Shown here: in pieces, positions 11,071-22,246 of the stretch
How the letters are laid out: each line of letters starts with the position of its first letter
Numbering within the stretch: the first letter of the stretch is position 1
Assembly (NCBI GenBank): GCA_016110215.1
Contig: JADWQD010000003.1
Location: 1,612,001 to 1,676,000, forward strand
Direction of reading: 5' to 3'
DNA from: Capronia americana
Lineage: Eukaryota; Ascomycota; Eurotiomycetes; Chaetothyriales; Herpotrichiellaceae
Length of the DNA stretch: 64,000 nt
Notes under the pieces: model-generated
What the model was told of the DNA's origin: nothing
The model's input: the letters and a program-made list of their open reading frames with translations, nothing else
Database searches by the model: none
Position numbers and translations under genes: made by a program

Positions 11071-13466
11071 GTCAGAATTGTGAGCGTGAGAGACACCCAG
11101 TGGACACTGCCGGGGAGTCCACCACAGGTGACAAGCACTGACAAGGCTGCCGGTGCCGGGGTGAATGATCGTCAGAGTGCTGGGCTACGTCCTTGCCCTG
11201 TGACTGGCGGTTGCCAAGAGGCTTCAGTCAGGCCACTGTGTTACAACAGTATATACCGGGATCTCTGCGAGTCACAAGGTTGGGCGCGTTCCAAGAACCC
11301 CAGCGACCTGTGCAGCGCCAGGTTGGTTCTTGGGCGGCCGGCCATGGGTACGAGCAGAGGTGATGTGGTTGATCGAGAATTCTGCCAGCAGGTTCGAGGG
11401 AAGCTCGTCTCCGACTAGTGCTCCTGCAGTAAAGGGTATGGTCGACGGAAGCTTCACTAGCCTACGAGTACATACTGTAGCACGGAAGCCGTGGACTCGA
11501 GGCCTGGACTCTTGCACTCCCGGAAACTTGGCGACCACAGGCCGGGCGCCGCCCAGGCGATGCACGAGTAATCCTGGGCGCGGCTGACCAGCTGGTGTGG
11601 AGTAGCATTTCCTCAACGGTCGAAGCGACAAATGCGAGATGCTGTTCGCTTGATCTACCAAGCTCGGGCGTCCACCATGCAAGGGTTTTGTTCAACCCGA
11701 GAGTGCTCGTCCAGCGCCGCCAAGGGATATCGCAAATTGCGAGCACCTTCCCAACCGGGAATTATTCTCTCCCTGTACTTTGTCCACGTAGGCTTTTGCC
11801 CAAAGGAATGCCTTTCAAACGGCACTGTTCGGCGTCGCTCTCAGCAGGCTGCTGCTCGATCCTTTGAGCGCGTACACTAGCAGCCCGCTTCACGAGACTT
11901 TGTGGGACACTTCCTGGTCCCAACAACATCGACAATCAGGCTTTCTTAGAGATATGGTGAGGCGCGTAAGAGTGCTGGGTATAGGGCCCGGAAAAACTAC
12001 GGAGGACAACAGGACCGGTGGTGGAGAGTGAGCCTGAGCCTGTGACTTCGCATTTGGTGCAGGAACGTGGCTTCGCTTCCGGCCTCCACGACGTCACAGG
12101 CTAATTGCGAGATTGGATTGCGCCAGCGCGGTTTCACAAATACCGTGTGCTCCGGAACTTTCCAGCCCATCTGAGGTGGTGGGCGTCTTCACCAGCTGGC
12201 TCCCCCTCCTGTCTTCTGGTCCTGGCGTTGGCATCTTTCCCTTTCCGGGTAGTTGAATCTGCAGTCGGGATTGGTTGGCCAGCCTGCATATCCTATTCCT
12301 TCCTCCTCGCCAACGGGGCCAATGACATGAAACACGGATAGGGCTCGAGGGTGTCGCCATCAGCTCGAAGAAATCCCCACAGACCTGCCTTGATGGTGCG
12401 ATATTCACTCCTACTACTACTAGCACTGTACGAGTATCTACCCGGAACGAAGCAGACGCGGTCGATCTCCAAACGCAGTACGCAGGAGTGACAGCTGCCC
12501 TGCTTGCTCATGATCAATTCTGGCAATGGGGTTTGCGATGCTGTGATTCGCCCACTGCTTCGTCGCCTATATGGCAAAACAACGGTGCCTAGAAAGGGAA
12601 CGGCACAGTCATCACTCGCCCACCCACCACCCACCTACCACCGCACATCCCATCCCACGTGGCAGCAGCCCAATGCCAGGCAATCAATCATGCCCTGGGG
12701 ACCTCTCGATCAGGAAATTGCCAAGGCGGAATGTTGCTAACGGCTGTTCGGACAGCTCTGCTTTGCTCGCCGGAGTTTCTACTGGTCGCAGGCCGGCAAG
12801 AGATTTGCCAGGGCTTCTGCAGGCTCGGGTTATGTAACTGACACAGGCGCCCGCCCAAAATTCTTACTCATGCTCTGCAGCTCAGGTCATGACCCAACCC
12901 CAAGAACGGCATGGTGCTCCCGGTACTGTGCCGACGACCCCTTCGAAGGATGATCACGCATCTTCCCATGGCGCTACAGGTGGATCACCCAACTCGATCC
13001 CGTTGTTGAACAAAGTCTGCTGCTCGCAAGAAGAGGGATTTTCCCAAGGAGAATGAGAGGGCATGGAAATTGCATGGTAGAGGTTTCTCAATTCGCTCGA
13101 TTCCATCTGGCGTGTGCCAACTCAGGAAGAGGATTCTATCAAAGCCGCCTGGGATCAAGACAAGCCTAAGCCAAGGGAGTCCCTTCTCATCGGAACTAGG
13201 TATGCATTACGTGCCCTGCTGCAAACCCTCCCGCGCGTGGGTTGCGTGTCCCAATTTTTCCTCGTCGTAGATGCGTACAGTCGCACCCAAGGTGCCAGCC
13301 TCGAATATGGTCGAATACACACAATGGCGGTCTCGCTCAAATGCACATGGACCACCACATCTCCCCTCAAGCGCCCAGAAATCAGCGTCGACCTGAACGC
13401 CCCCTTGTCATCCCAGCCTTGCGCTATGCAAACCAATAGAAGCACCCCCGCGTCATCTGTGCGCAT

Positions 13467-14211
13467 CTAGGACCCACGCCTGCTTGGGATGGAATGGGAC
13501 ATCCGAGGGGTACTTTGGGGACTCAGAGAGTCCGCGTTGAAAAACGGGACCAGGTCGAACTCTTGCGGTGACTGACATAACGAGCCGCAGAGGGTTGGCA
13601 AGCCGGTCTGGAGATTGGAGATCTCGCTGTTGAGTTGCTCGATTTGCGACTTGAGCCGGGCAACTTCCTCGGTCTGCTGCGAGTACGATCGAGACAGGAG
13701 CTGGTGCTTTTGCTGCCATTGCGCGATTTGGCCCTCGAGCTCCTTCTGATGGCGCTCCTTTCGTTCCCGGTATGCTCGCTGAGAAGAGCGGTTTTGTTCT
13801 CGTCTCCTCTGTCAAGTTTGTTAGTCCAGTCGAGAGCGGCGGGGATGGCGTCGAACTTACCTCGATCTTGTCCGGAATCGAACTTTTAACCTGGGCGACT
13901 ACACTGCCAGTGGTTGGTGATGTTCGTCGCTCCGGCGTCGATCTGTACGATCGGTCTGAGCCTGAGGATGACATGCTGTCGAAAGAGTTGTCGAGCGTGG
14001 CGTAGAAATCCGCCGCTCTTTGCAGAAGCTACCATCTGTATTAGCTCAATCGTACTCTCGTTCCGAGAGGAGGGCTGCTCACATCGTTGTAATGGCTAAC
14101 CATGTTCTTGGGTGACTGGACGCCGGCGTAGTCCCATTGGAAAGAGGTGTCCATCGGAGAGAAGCTGGCCGATTGTTGAGACCAGCCGTTGGTAGAGTGG
14201 TAGTCAGTCAT
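13467..14211 (-). CDS. Small bZIP transcription factor (YAP/AP-1-like)
   Basis: Three exons: 14211-14083, 14028-13861, 13808-13467; 212 residues. The basic region RRREQNRSSQRAYRERKERH begins at residue 100 and has the N-x-x-x-Q-R-x-[YF]-R pattern of fungal YAP/PAP1-type factors. It is followed by a leucine/glutamine-rich heptad helix up to about residue 165 (LEGQIAQW, VARLKSQIEQLNSEISNLQ). The N-terminus starts MTDYHSTNGWSQQSASF and is Ser/Gln/Asn-rich, as in many short bZIPs. The C-terminus is short and Ser/Pro-rich, with no clear Cys-rich redox domain apart from two Cys in LCGSLCQSP. It is the only recognisable gene in some 13 kb. The target genes are not predictable from the sequence. Confidence 0.88.
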
Positions 14212-14343
14212 GTTGAGTCAAGGACGTTGAGTGCTGGTTGTTGTCGGAGGGTCTAAGGCTTGTTGCTTGGTTTGAGAGTTTCGCTTTGCGTTTTGACTTG
14301 GAGAGGATCCGTACAGAGAGATGGTGGGGGGCAAGGGGTCCTC

Positions 14344-14348
14344 TTATA
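14344..14348 (-). promoter_or_regulatory. TATA-like element of the bZIP gene
   Basis: TATAA on the minus strand about 133 bp upstream of the bZIP start codon. The position is reasonable for a fungal core promoter with a ~100-nt leader. Confidence 0.4.
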
Positions 14349-17300
14349 CAAGGTCTGCTTGCACACAAGGCTGGCGTGGGTACGAAAGGGTGGTCTGCCC
14401 CATATGTGAGCACACAAGGTGTAGAATGGAACACGAATGACTGTGCCTTTCCCAGTCTCCACGCGAATCCAATCGGGGCACACTTCGACAACGGGAAAAC
14501 GAACACTGTCAAAGCTGCGCTTTCCCTCTTTTTGCAGGCGCACTTGTCGACGCAACTTGTCGGAACGGGCATGGTGGCCTGGCCGGGGTTTGCTTGGTTC
14601 ATTTCTGCACGGACCGTGAATCCTGCTTGACTCAGCCAGACGGGCATGCAGCTCGAGCCGAATCAAGAGCTTCGAAGCCTCCCCACCTCTCGCACCATTC
14701 TCTATGAGGCATATTGTGGCTTCAGGACAGAGCAGCTAGGTCAATTGGAGATTGAGCACCGGGTTGACGTCTCGGAGACTTCACTACTGGGTAAAAGCTG
14801 GATAAGCAGGTGCTCAGTGGTCAGTGGATCGATCATTGACGACTTCGTACGGAGGGCCTAAGACACCCAAGACGCAGAGGAAAATAAGCGCCGCACATCC
14901 GATGTTGGGGGTACTAGTCGATGACACAACGGTGCCTGGAAACGTGCCACACAGCCGGACCTCAACAGCTGCCCACTACTCGTAACTTCGGATCCCAGCT
15001 GCGGCATTTTGGGTGAGAGCTCGAGTTTGCGAATGTACAGTGTAGCCGTACACGTATCAGATCTTGTTCACATTGAATCGAAACTTCAAGGCTAAACCAG
15101 TCTGTAGAGAAGACATACCTGGTATCCCAGTGTGAAGCTCCCACCGTCTATTAGGCGCTGAGATAATATTTTCCATGGTTGGAACGCGGCCTCCTGACAC
15201 CAGCAAAAACCGCCGTACCGTACAACAACGCATACCTTTCTTGAACCACGATGAAGCCTCAATGATGTCGAACATACAAGTACTTTGCTATTCGCCTTTT
15301 GTCGATATTGGCGCCAACAAAGCCTGGATATGTTCTGTTGATGCCTTCTCGTCGTGACGATACATCATGGCTTGTTTGAAAACAGCTATATGGTTCGGTG
15401 GGCACATTCGCATACCGTCTGTTCCAAATGCCGCAGGGAACAAGGTACCGGTCACTCGACCTACGGAACTGTGCAAAGCCACGGGCTTATTGGATTGAAG
15501 TTGTGATTTCCAGCATGACCAGACGACAGACTGTATTGGCAACTTACCACAGCAACGAGGCTAAACTGATAGCCATTTCGTGGAGTAGCAGCGGTTGTCG
15601 CTTAGGTTGGCGAATGGACACGCAGCAGGGCTTGCTTCAGGTCCTCACGTGTGCATACTCGTACATCCCACAGCAGCTTCTGCTTGTCGGCTCGCACCGA
15701 TTTGACGTCGACCCGATATCCTGGTGGACACCTGAGTTAGGAAAGGCTTCGGAATGTGACTTGGGGTTCTGGAAGATGGTAAGTGTGGTTATGGCTCGCT
15801 GATAGTCCCGCATAGGTGTGACAGGTGGTCTGTAGCACTCACAAGGCCCACAATCTCATGACTACCCTACATGATCTAGCAACTGAGAACAGCGACTATG
15901 ACGTAGGCGCATCATGATCCAGCGACCTCAAGGGTCGTATCCTGACTGGGTCTTGAATGTGGGCCACTGGTGACAGACGTGCGAGGCTGCCGCGAGGTGT
16001 TGCTAAGCTTGGTCGAAGTTACCATGAATCCGTACTATTGCAGCGATGTTGATGGTGGCACGGGCTGGCTTCGCTATTTTCATAATCACCCACGTTCTCT
16101 TTGTCCAGGACAGTGGCTTCGTGGTGGCTTGGTGCCTGATATCCGGTGCAGAATGCGCTTCGGAGCCTTGTCATGGTCTCCTGAGATCTGGGCGCAGTCT
16201 CTGAGGCTGATTGTGGGTGGCGATGACAAGCTTGAGGATTGGTATGAAATAGACTTCGCTAAGCGTTTCGTGAGCGAGCCCCTGCCCGTTGACTCCGGCT
16301 ACCGGAATAGATCCTCCGACTCGTGGCTCAACCGCCCAGGGGCGGCAGTCGCCGTGCAGGAAGCCCTACCCAACTAGACCCTGGTCCGACTTTCCTATGA
16401 GCATTAGGGCGCTATCTGGAGCTTAGCCAGCATCATGCTCATTGGTACGACCGCGAGGCCAGCAACAGCAGCGGAGTTTCTTCCACATTCGGGCGGCAGG
16501 TGACTGTGCAATCACTCGGCAACGTCGCACGCTGAGGTTCGACGTCATGGACAGACAAGTTGACGAAGACGTGCCTATCACCCATGCTGGGGCACGAGTG
16601 AAAGCCAATTTGGAGATGAAGTGAATAATTGGCTCCTGGGTTAATAAGAAGTTTCCGAAGAAAGGCTGGGTGATTAGTAGCTGACGTTATCAACCGCCCA
16701 CGCAGTTGTAAGCAGAAGAGGTGGAAGGGTAGTAATGCGGGTGCAGATGAAAACAGGGGTCACACACTAAGGAGTACTGAGATTTGCTTCGAAACCAAAA
16801 GAATTCCTTTGACCCTGGTGGTAGGCGCCGACATCGTCCAACTCCAAACGTCTCTTTCGTCCGGTAAAGAATCGAACACTTTCGTGGTACATCACGCCAC
16901 CTCATTGACGGCTCAAATTTCACGCAGCTTGCGATCGCGGATGACTAGTTGGGGCAGTCGTAATGACGCAGCAAGGATACATGTTGTATGGGTGGCTGAA
17001 TAGACCACATCCAGTGGAGAGGTTGTGAGGGTACTAGGTCCGTTTCGCTAGAGGTAGGGGGACCTTGCACCGGGCGTTCAAGGTGGGCCGACCCACGTGT
17101 TTACGTATTCTTCTTCGATTCCAGAAGTGTGCCCTTCCTGGTGGGATCAGCATGGGGTATGCGTGACTTGCCGGATAGGAAGTCGTAGCTTCTCATTGCT
17201 TCTCCAGCGTCGCCAGGAAGCCTCGGAAGGTGGAGGAGTCCGTTGATGTCATTCTGCACCAAGCTGTGGAGGCTACGCATTTGCGGTGAGCCCATGGTCA

Positions 17301-18313
17301 GATATTCGGACGTCATCAGACAAGATGAGACCAAGCAGAGTTGCAAGATGTGAAAATCAACAACAGGAGAATGGACCGACATTCACATTCACACAGCTGT
17401 CCAGGGTGCTGGGTACGAGTATGGGTAGCAGAAGGAGTGAAGAGGAGCACGCGAAATGTCTGCCCCCACGGCAACCCTCCAAGGCAAGTTAACCGAGGGC
17501 CAAGCTTGTGGCGCCGGGACGGGTGGCTGGGGACTGGGTAGTGGGCCAGGAGTGGCTAGTGGCTTAGTTGCGCTCGTAGAAGGGGGGCAACGCCCGCGAA
17601 ATCAGGGCCAAATGGCGGCAAGGCGAGCTGTTTCAAAGGCCTCCTGACCTCGCACTCTACGAATATCCCATCATCTTCACGACGAGTGCTCTCTCAGTAA
17701 GTGCCCAGTGTTTGCAAAACCAAACTGAGCGGACTGGGTGCCAGCGGATGCTCGTCCTAATTAGCATGCGGCCGAGGCATCACCCCCGCGGCGAAGCTGC
17801 CACCAAGCTCCAGCTTGCATCCAGCGGTAGGTCCGGCATCTCCAGTCACCAGTCACCAGATAACAGTGTGCACAAATACATCGCGGTGTGTGATGTACCC
17901 TCTCGGGTCGCAGGAGGTTCATCCATCTCACTCAAGCCCCATTAACTTTGTCTCCCAGCCACCAGAGCAGGCCGCTAATCTCGGTGCTGATCTCATGTTT
18001 GGGTGTGTCTGAGAAATTGTGTGGCAGGAAGAGGTTGGTACTTCAGAAGCTGCCAGCGCAAAAAAGCCCCGGCAGCGCTGCCCAACCTTCAACCACATCT
18101 TTCAATTGCTCTGCGATCTGAACCCTTCCTTTCCTGTACATTGTTTTCGCTGTTTAACGCCCCTGTTCTTGGAATCTTCATTACTGGTTCGATCCGAGAA
18201 TTCGGCTCCAAATCAGTTCAACCTTGGATGCGAACGTACCGAGTATATCATACACAAATCTGCTGGGCAACGAACACTCTACTCCCCACGACACCGAGGT
18301 CTGGGCCGCAACC
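14349..18313. other. Gene-poor tract, about 4 kb
   Basis: The first few hundred bases are the probable bZIP upstream region. I find no convincing gene beyond it. Frames at 15398-15802 and 15970-16377 (plus) look slightly protein-like (WWTPELG; LSWSPEIW) but match no family I know and have no clear partner exons. The last ~300 bp are the leader/promoter of the gene starting at 18314. Confidence 0.5.
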
Positions 18314-19488
18314 ATGCGAGTCGGCGACATGCCATCCTCTCTCGCCTCCCTCGTCCTCACCGCCCTCCTCTCGAGACCCGTCATTGCGGGCCTCCTACCG
18401 GACCTACTCCGCAGCTTCGAAGACCTCCAAGATGTCAGAAAGAGATGCTCAAATCCATGCGGATACTACGGACAGCTCTGCTGTGAAGCCGATGAAGTCT
18501 GTTACACCGATTCCAACGACCAAGCCCAGTGCGGCGCCGGAACAGCCGCCACCACCGCCGCGGGACAGTGGCAGTACTACACCACAACCTACGTACAAAC
18601 CGATCTCAAGACCGTCACCGAGACGTTCAGTTCGTACGTTCCTACGACCACTCTCAGCTGTTCATACTCACTGGGCGAAACCCCATGCGGGAACGTCTGC
18701 TGCCTCTCAGGGCAGTTCTGTCAGGCGGCTGGGATTTGCGCAGCCGTCGGCGGAGGCAGTTCTGGATACTACAGCAGTCTCTACACTGTGACCACGGTCA
18801 TCACCAACACAGCTAGCGCCCCGATCCGACCGACCAGCAACACGCTCGTCACCGTCACGAGCACGGGAGGAGGAGGCGCAACTACAACACAACCCTTTGT
18901 GACGCCCGTGAGCACCGACGGAAGCATCATTGTGGGATCACAGTCCAGCTCCGGGGGCGGTCTAAGCGGCGGCGCGATTGCAGGCATCGTGATCGGCGTG
19001 ATCGTCGGGATCTTCCTGCTCCTCCTCTTCTGCGCCTGCTGCATCTTCAAAGGCCTGATCGACGGATTACTAGCCATCTTCGGGCTTGGCCCAAGGAAAA
19101 GACGCAGAACAGAGGAGGAGGTCTACGTCGAGCGACACTCTCACCACGGTGGCCGAGGCCGAAGAACGTGGTTCGGCACCAGGCCTGCAAGATCCGAGGT
19201 GGTGGAAGAGAAGAGGAGGAGCGGCTGGGGCACGGCGGGCTGGATGGCTGCCGGCCTAGGCGCTCTGGCGCTGTGGCTCGGTCTGAAGAGGAAGAACCGC
19301 CGCAGCGACAAGGGCAGCTCGGTATCCTACGACAGCTCCTACTACTCCGACTCCAGACTTTCAAGTAAGCATACCGACCCCTAAGCCCAGACAATATGTG
19401 TTATGGTTACTAACTTCTATCCGCAGGTAGTGAAAGCTCCTCCGATCGAAGAACAAGGCGAAGTAGCCGGTCGCGGTCGAGGCGGTGA
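18314..19488 (+). CDS. Cys-rich single-pass membrane protein with basic RS tail
   Basis: Two exons, 18314-19364 and 19427-19488; 370 residues. I chose the ATG at 18314 because a hydrophobic signal segment follows at once (MPSSLASLVLTALLSRPVIA); an upstream in-frame ATG at 18224 would bury it. The outer region has eight or more Cys in two groups (CSNPCGYYGQLCC...C; PCGNVCCLSGQFCQ...C), then a Thr/Ser/Gly-rich stalk. A strong membrane span (GGAIAGIVIGVIVGIFLLLLF) lies around residue 220-245. The inside is very basic (GPRKRRRTEEEVY), with a second weakly hydrophobic stretch (AAGLGALALWLGLK). The second exon adds an Arg-Ser tail, SSESSSDRRTRRSSRSRSRR. No family is recognised. The layout suggests a wall-sensing or surface glycoprotein; that is inference. 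Confidence 0.75.
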
Positions 19489-20178
19489 TCTCTCGTCATG
19501 CCTGGGAGTTGAACGACTGCCTTTTATAAACAAATCTTACTGTCCAATCATTAGCGGAGCAATACGGAGCATGAATGCATGACTTGGTATCGGATCGAGT
19601 GTGTCTGCACAGCATGGGAATGGATATAACCACGGAGGACGAGCTATACGGGATAATGATCGGGCATGTATTGGATGAGCCGCTGGCGCTGGCTGGAACG
19701 CCTTTCTCCCCGATGTGTATATTCGATGGACAGACTGCACAAATCGGGACAACCTGAACAAATAAATACACCGGACATGGTCAGAAGAGGACTGAGACCG
19801 ACTGTCCGGCCATCTTTGGGGACCATACCCCGTCCTCGGTACTCCTACTCCGTATCTCGGATGGAATTGAACATGAAATGAAGCCTGCCGGCCTGCTCGA
19901 AAGATTTGATTTTTGTTCTACCGGTGCATGTTCCCCCCCTGCGGTACATACATTGATTCTCTGCACACCTGTTTTGAATTCTTTACCGTAGTGAATGTCC
20001 CTCACGATTCCCGAAAGGCATCCCCTAATAGTTGAAGGATTATTGCCGTGCGCGGGTCCTGGCAACACCCAACGAACGCCACGGCGCTCCAGACAAATGT
20101 ACAACATGTCCTGTATACAAAACATGGCTCCAACTGGCCGGCCGTCACCTGAGCAGATGTCTATCTTCCGTAGCCAAT
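19489..20178. other. Convergent intergenic gap
   Basis: Gap of 690 bp between the 3' ends of two convergent genes; overlapping short frames only. It contains one TACTCCGT microrepeat copy (19846-19853). Nothing else recognised. Confidence 0.6.
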
Positions 20179-21286
20179 CTACTTGCAATGCATGTCAAAC
20201 TTGGGCGAGCGATCGCTGGTGAAGCTGCCCCAATGTTTCTCACTCGCGACTTGTCCATTGTCGCCGATGGCGTCAGCTTTGTTCGGCTCGTCGAATGCCT
20301 CGAACCAGAAGAGGTCGACGCCCCAGTCCAAGAGGCCGCAGACGGCGGAATGCCAGTAGGTCTCCATGTTGTCGTCGCCTGCTTTGGCTGCGCCGGCGTC
20401 GGAGCCGCCCGTGCCTGGCCAGCCGGTTTCTAGGGAAGGGAGAAAAGGTTAGTTTGAGACTTTGTTGGTTTGATATATGCCAATGACCTACCGCCGTTCA
20501 TGAAATGCACCTTGTCCAGGCTGCCGGTGACTTCCTGGACGTGCCCTAGCGCTGCGGCCATATCGTCGAAGTAGGTCTTTGTGGCGTTGGAAATGTCCTG
20601 GTACTGCCAGTAGGCGAACCCGTTGGCGAGACTATAATATACTTTGGTCAGCGGTGTCCTAGAAGGTATTCATACTAGCGAGCCCTACATCAGTTGGATC
20701 CCGCTGTTGATGATGGCGTCCATGGATCCATTGTTCCAGCAGTTCCAGCTGTCGGCAGTCCCGAGTTGTGTATCAGGGTAGGATTTTTGCATGTCGGAGA
20801 TCCAGCCCAAGAGCTCATCGCCATTGTATGTGCCTCGATACATGCCCTCGGAGCCGATCGAGATGCCGTAGAGGGTATCACCGAAAGAAGTCGGGTCTGC
20901 TTCGTCGACTGCTGCCTTCTCCTTGTCATATGCACCGCCATCGGGCCTGCAGTGACAACACATATCAGTACCAGCTCTCTCTTATAGATGCCCATCCCAA
21001 CTCACCACATGCCCAATAGCACTTTGATCCCGGCCTTTTGAGCGGCTGGCAGGACCTCCGAGGGAGTGTGGCACGGGTTGCCAAAGATATCGGAAGAGGA
21101 GTAGGTGCGAACTATTTGAGCATCGGTATTGCTCAGGATGGCCGCGAAGTCGGCTTCGAAGTCGGACTGGACCTTGCAGGAGCCATCAGCATTGGTGTTC
21201 CCCACGGCAAAGCCAAGTGTGCCGGCGGCGGACACTGCCAGCGGTGCCGTCGCCAGAGCTGTGGAGAGGATGTCGCGAAGTTGCAT
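20179..21286 (-). CDS. Secreted GH17 glucan beta-1,3-glucosidase
   Basis: Four exons: 21286-21006, 20946-20689, 20631-20492, 20429-20179; 309 residues, normal for BGL2/SCW-type GH17 enzymes. A signal peptide opens the protein (MQLRDILSTALATAPLAVSA). The TIM-barrel begins GTLGFAVGNTNADGSCK and includes QIVRTYSSSD. The probable acid/base Glu is in ISIGSEGMYRG, and the nucleophile Glu is in ETGWPGTGG; that codon is split by the third intron. The end has LDWGVDLFWFEAFDEPNK, typical of the family. Expected role: cleaving or transglycosylating beta-1,3-glucan in the cell wall. It lacks a Ser/Thr-rich or GPI C-terminus, so it is probably released or held in the wall non-covalently. Confidence 0.92.
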
Positions 21287-22246
21287 CGTGGATGTGTGTG
21301 TTGTGTTGCAATTACGGAGGTTCGACCGGCCTGGAGAAGACGACACGGAGGCAGAAGGAGTGACTGTAAGGTGGAAGAAAACGGAACAAAGAATGTGAAT
21401 GAATGGCACGAAGGAATGAATGGAGGTTGTGGAAGGACAAACACGCTTCTCCAGAATCTTTCGGGCCTCGTCCTCCATCCCTTGGGGGCTTGAATCGACG
21501 CGCCTCCCTCGTCCCTGACTAGTCCCTTTTAGCACTAGCCCGCCAAGCCCGCCGCCATGCCTGATCAAGCTCTCATCGCTGTCAGGCCTTGGCAAAGGGC
21601 ATCCGTCGTACTCGTACAGGGACAGTAGAGAGCTCCGTCATAGTCACACAATGCGATGCATGACCGTCTCCATCATCTTCCTTCCCGTTCGTGACGACAA
21701 CACCTCTTGATTTTTGGGCCTTTTGCGGCTCAAGCAGAATAGAAACTGTAACATCACGGGCGTGGAACATGCCAGCACTTATGGGGGACTAAAACATATT
21801 CGGTCCTCACTTGGGCTTCACTCCGACCGTGCTGCTTTTGAAAGCACCCAAGACTCACTCCCCTCTTCTGCAAGAGTAGGTGGCAGGTCGGAAGCGCTGG
21901 GCAAAGGTCATGCACCTGAACGATTCAAGGAGATGGTTGTGGGAATGGCTGTGGGTTTATCGTGAGTATGCGTGCGAAGATTGGGCTCCAGCCCGTTTGG
22001 CCTGTAGAACACCAGAAGGACTGTCCGTCCTTCCGAAGTGGCGGGCCACACCAAAATGGAAACATTCCTAAGGAGGTCGGTCATTACTAACGTGGCAGCA
22101 TGGGATGATAGATTCGGCGAGGTGGTGCCGATCATTTGATAAGACCCAGAGGTGGATGCAAACGTTTCATAGTAGAGGCAAGTAGATATTTTGCAAGCTT
22201 CGGTGGAGCTGCATCGAATCACTACGCACGTGTATGAGTGGGAGCT
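21287..22246. other. Intergenic region upstream of GH17 gene
   Basis: Promoter of the GH17 gene and 3' side of the oxidase gene. It contains one TACGAGTA copy (21609-21616, reverse). No coding signal seen. Confidence 0.5.

Larger units (their letters stand above)
4978..13466. other. Gene-poor tract, 8.5 kb
   Basis: Many open frames up to about 180 codons occur on both strands, but they overlap one another and show low-complexity or patternless translations. I recognise no domain, splice-joined gene, tRNA or transposase here. The tract is rich in short repeats: the TACGAGTA element, simple-sequence runs near 8.2-8.4 kb and two small tandem duplications (listed separately). It is not obviously AT-rich, so it does not look like a classical heavily RIP-mutated island. 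Confidence 0.6.

Noticed and set aside
14253..14666. Two opposing frames of 130-147 codons upstream of the bZIP gene
   Set aside because: They lie in the bZIP promoter/leader, mirror each other and show no protein character.
11462..15802. A shared WWTPELG heptapeptide in frames near 11.66 kb (minus) and 15.72 kb (plus)
   Set aside because: DNA identity fades within about 20 bases on either side, and a seven-residue match is within chance for all frames of 64 kb; not enough to claim a repeated gene.
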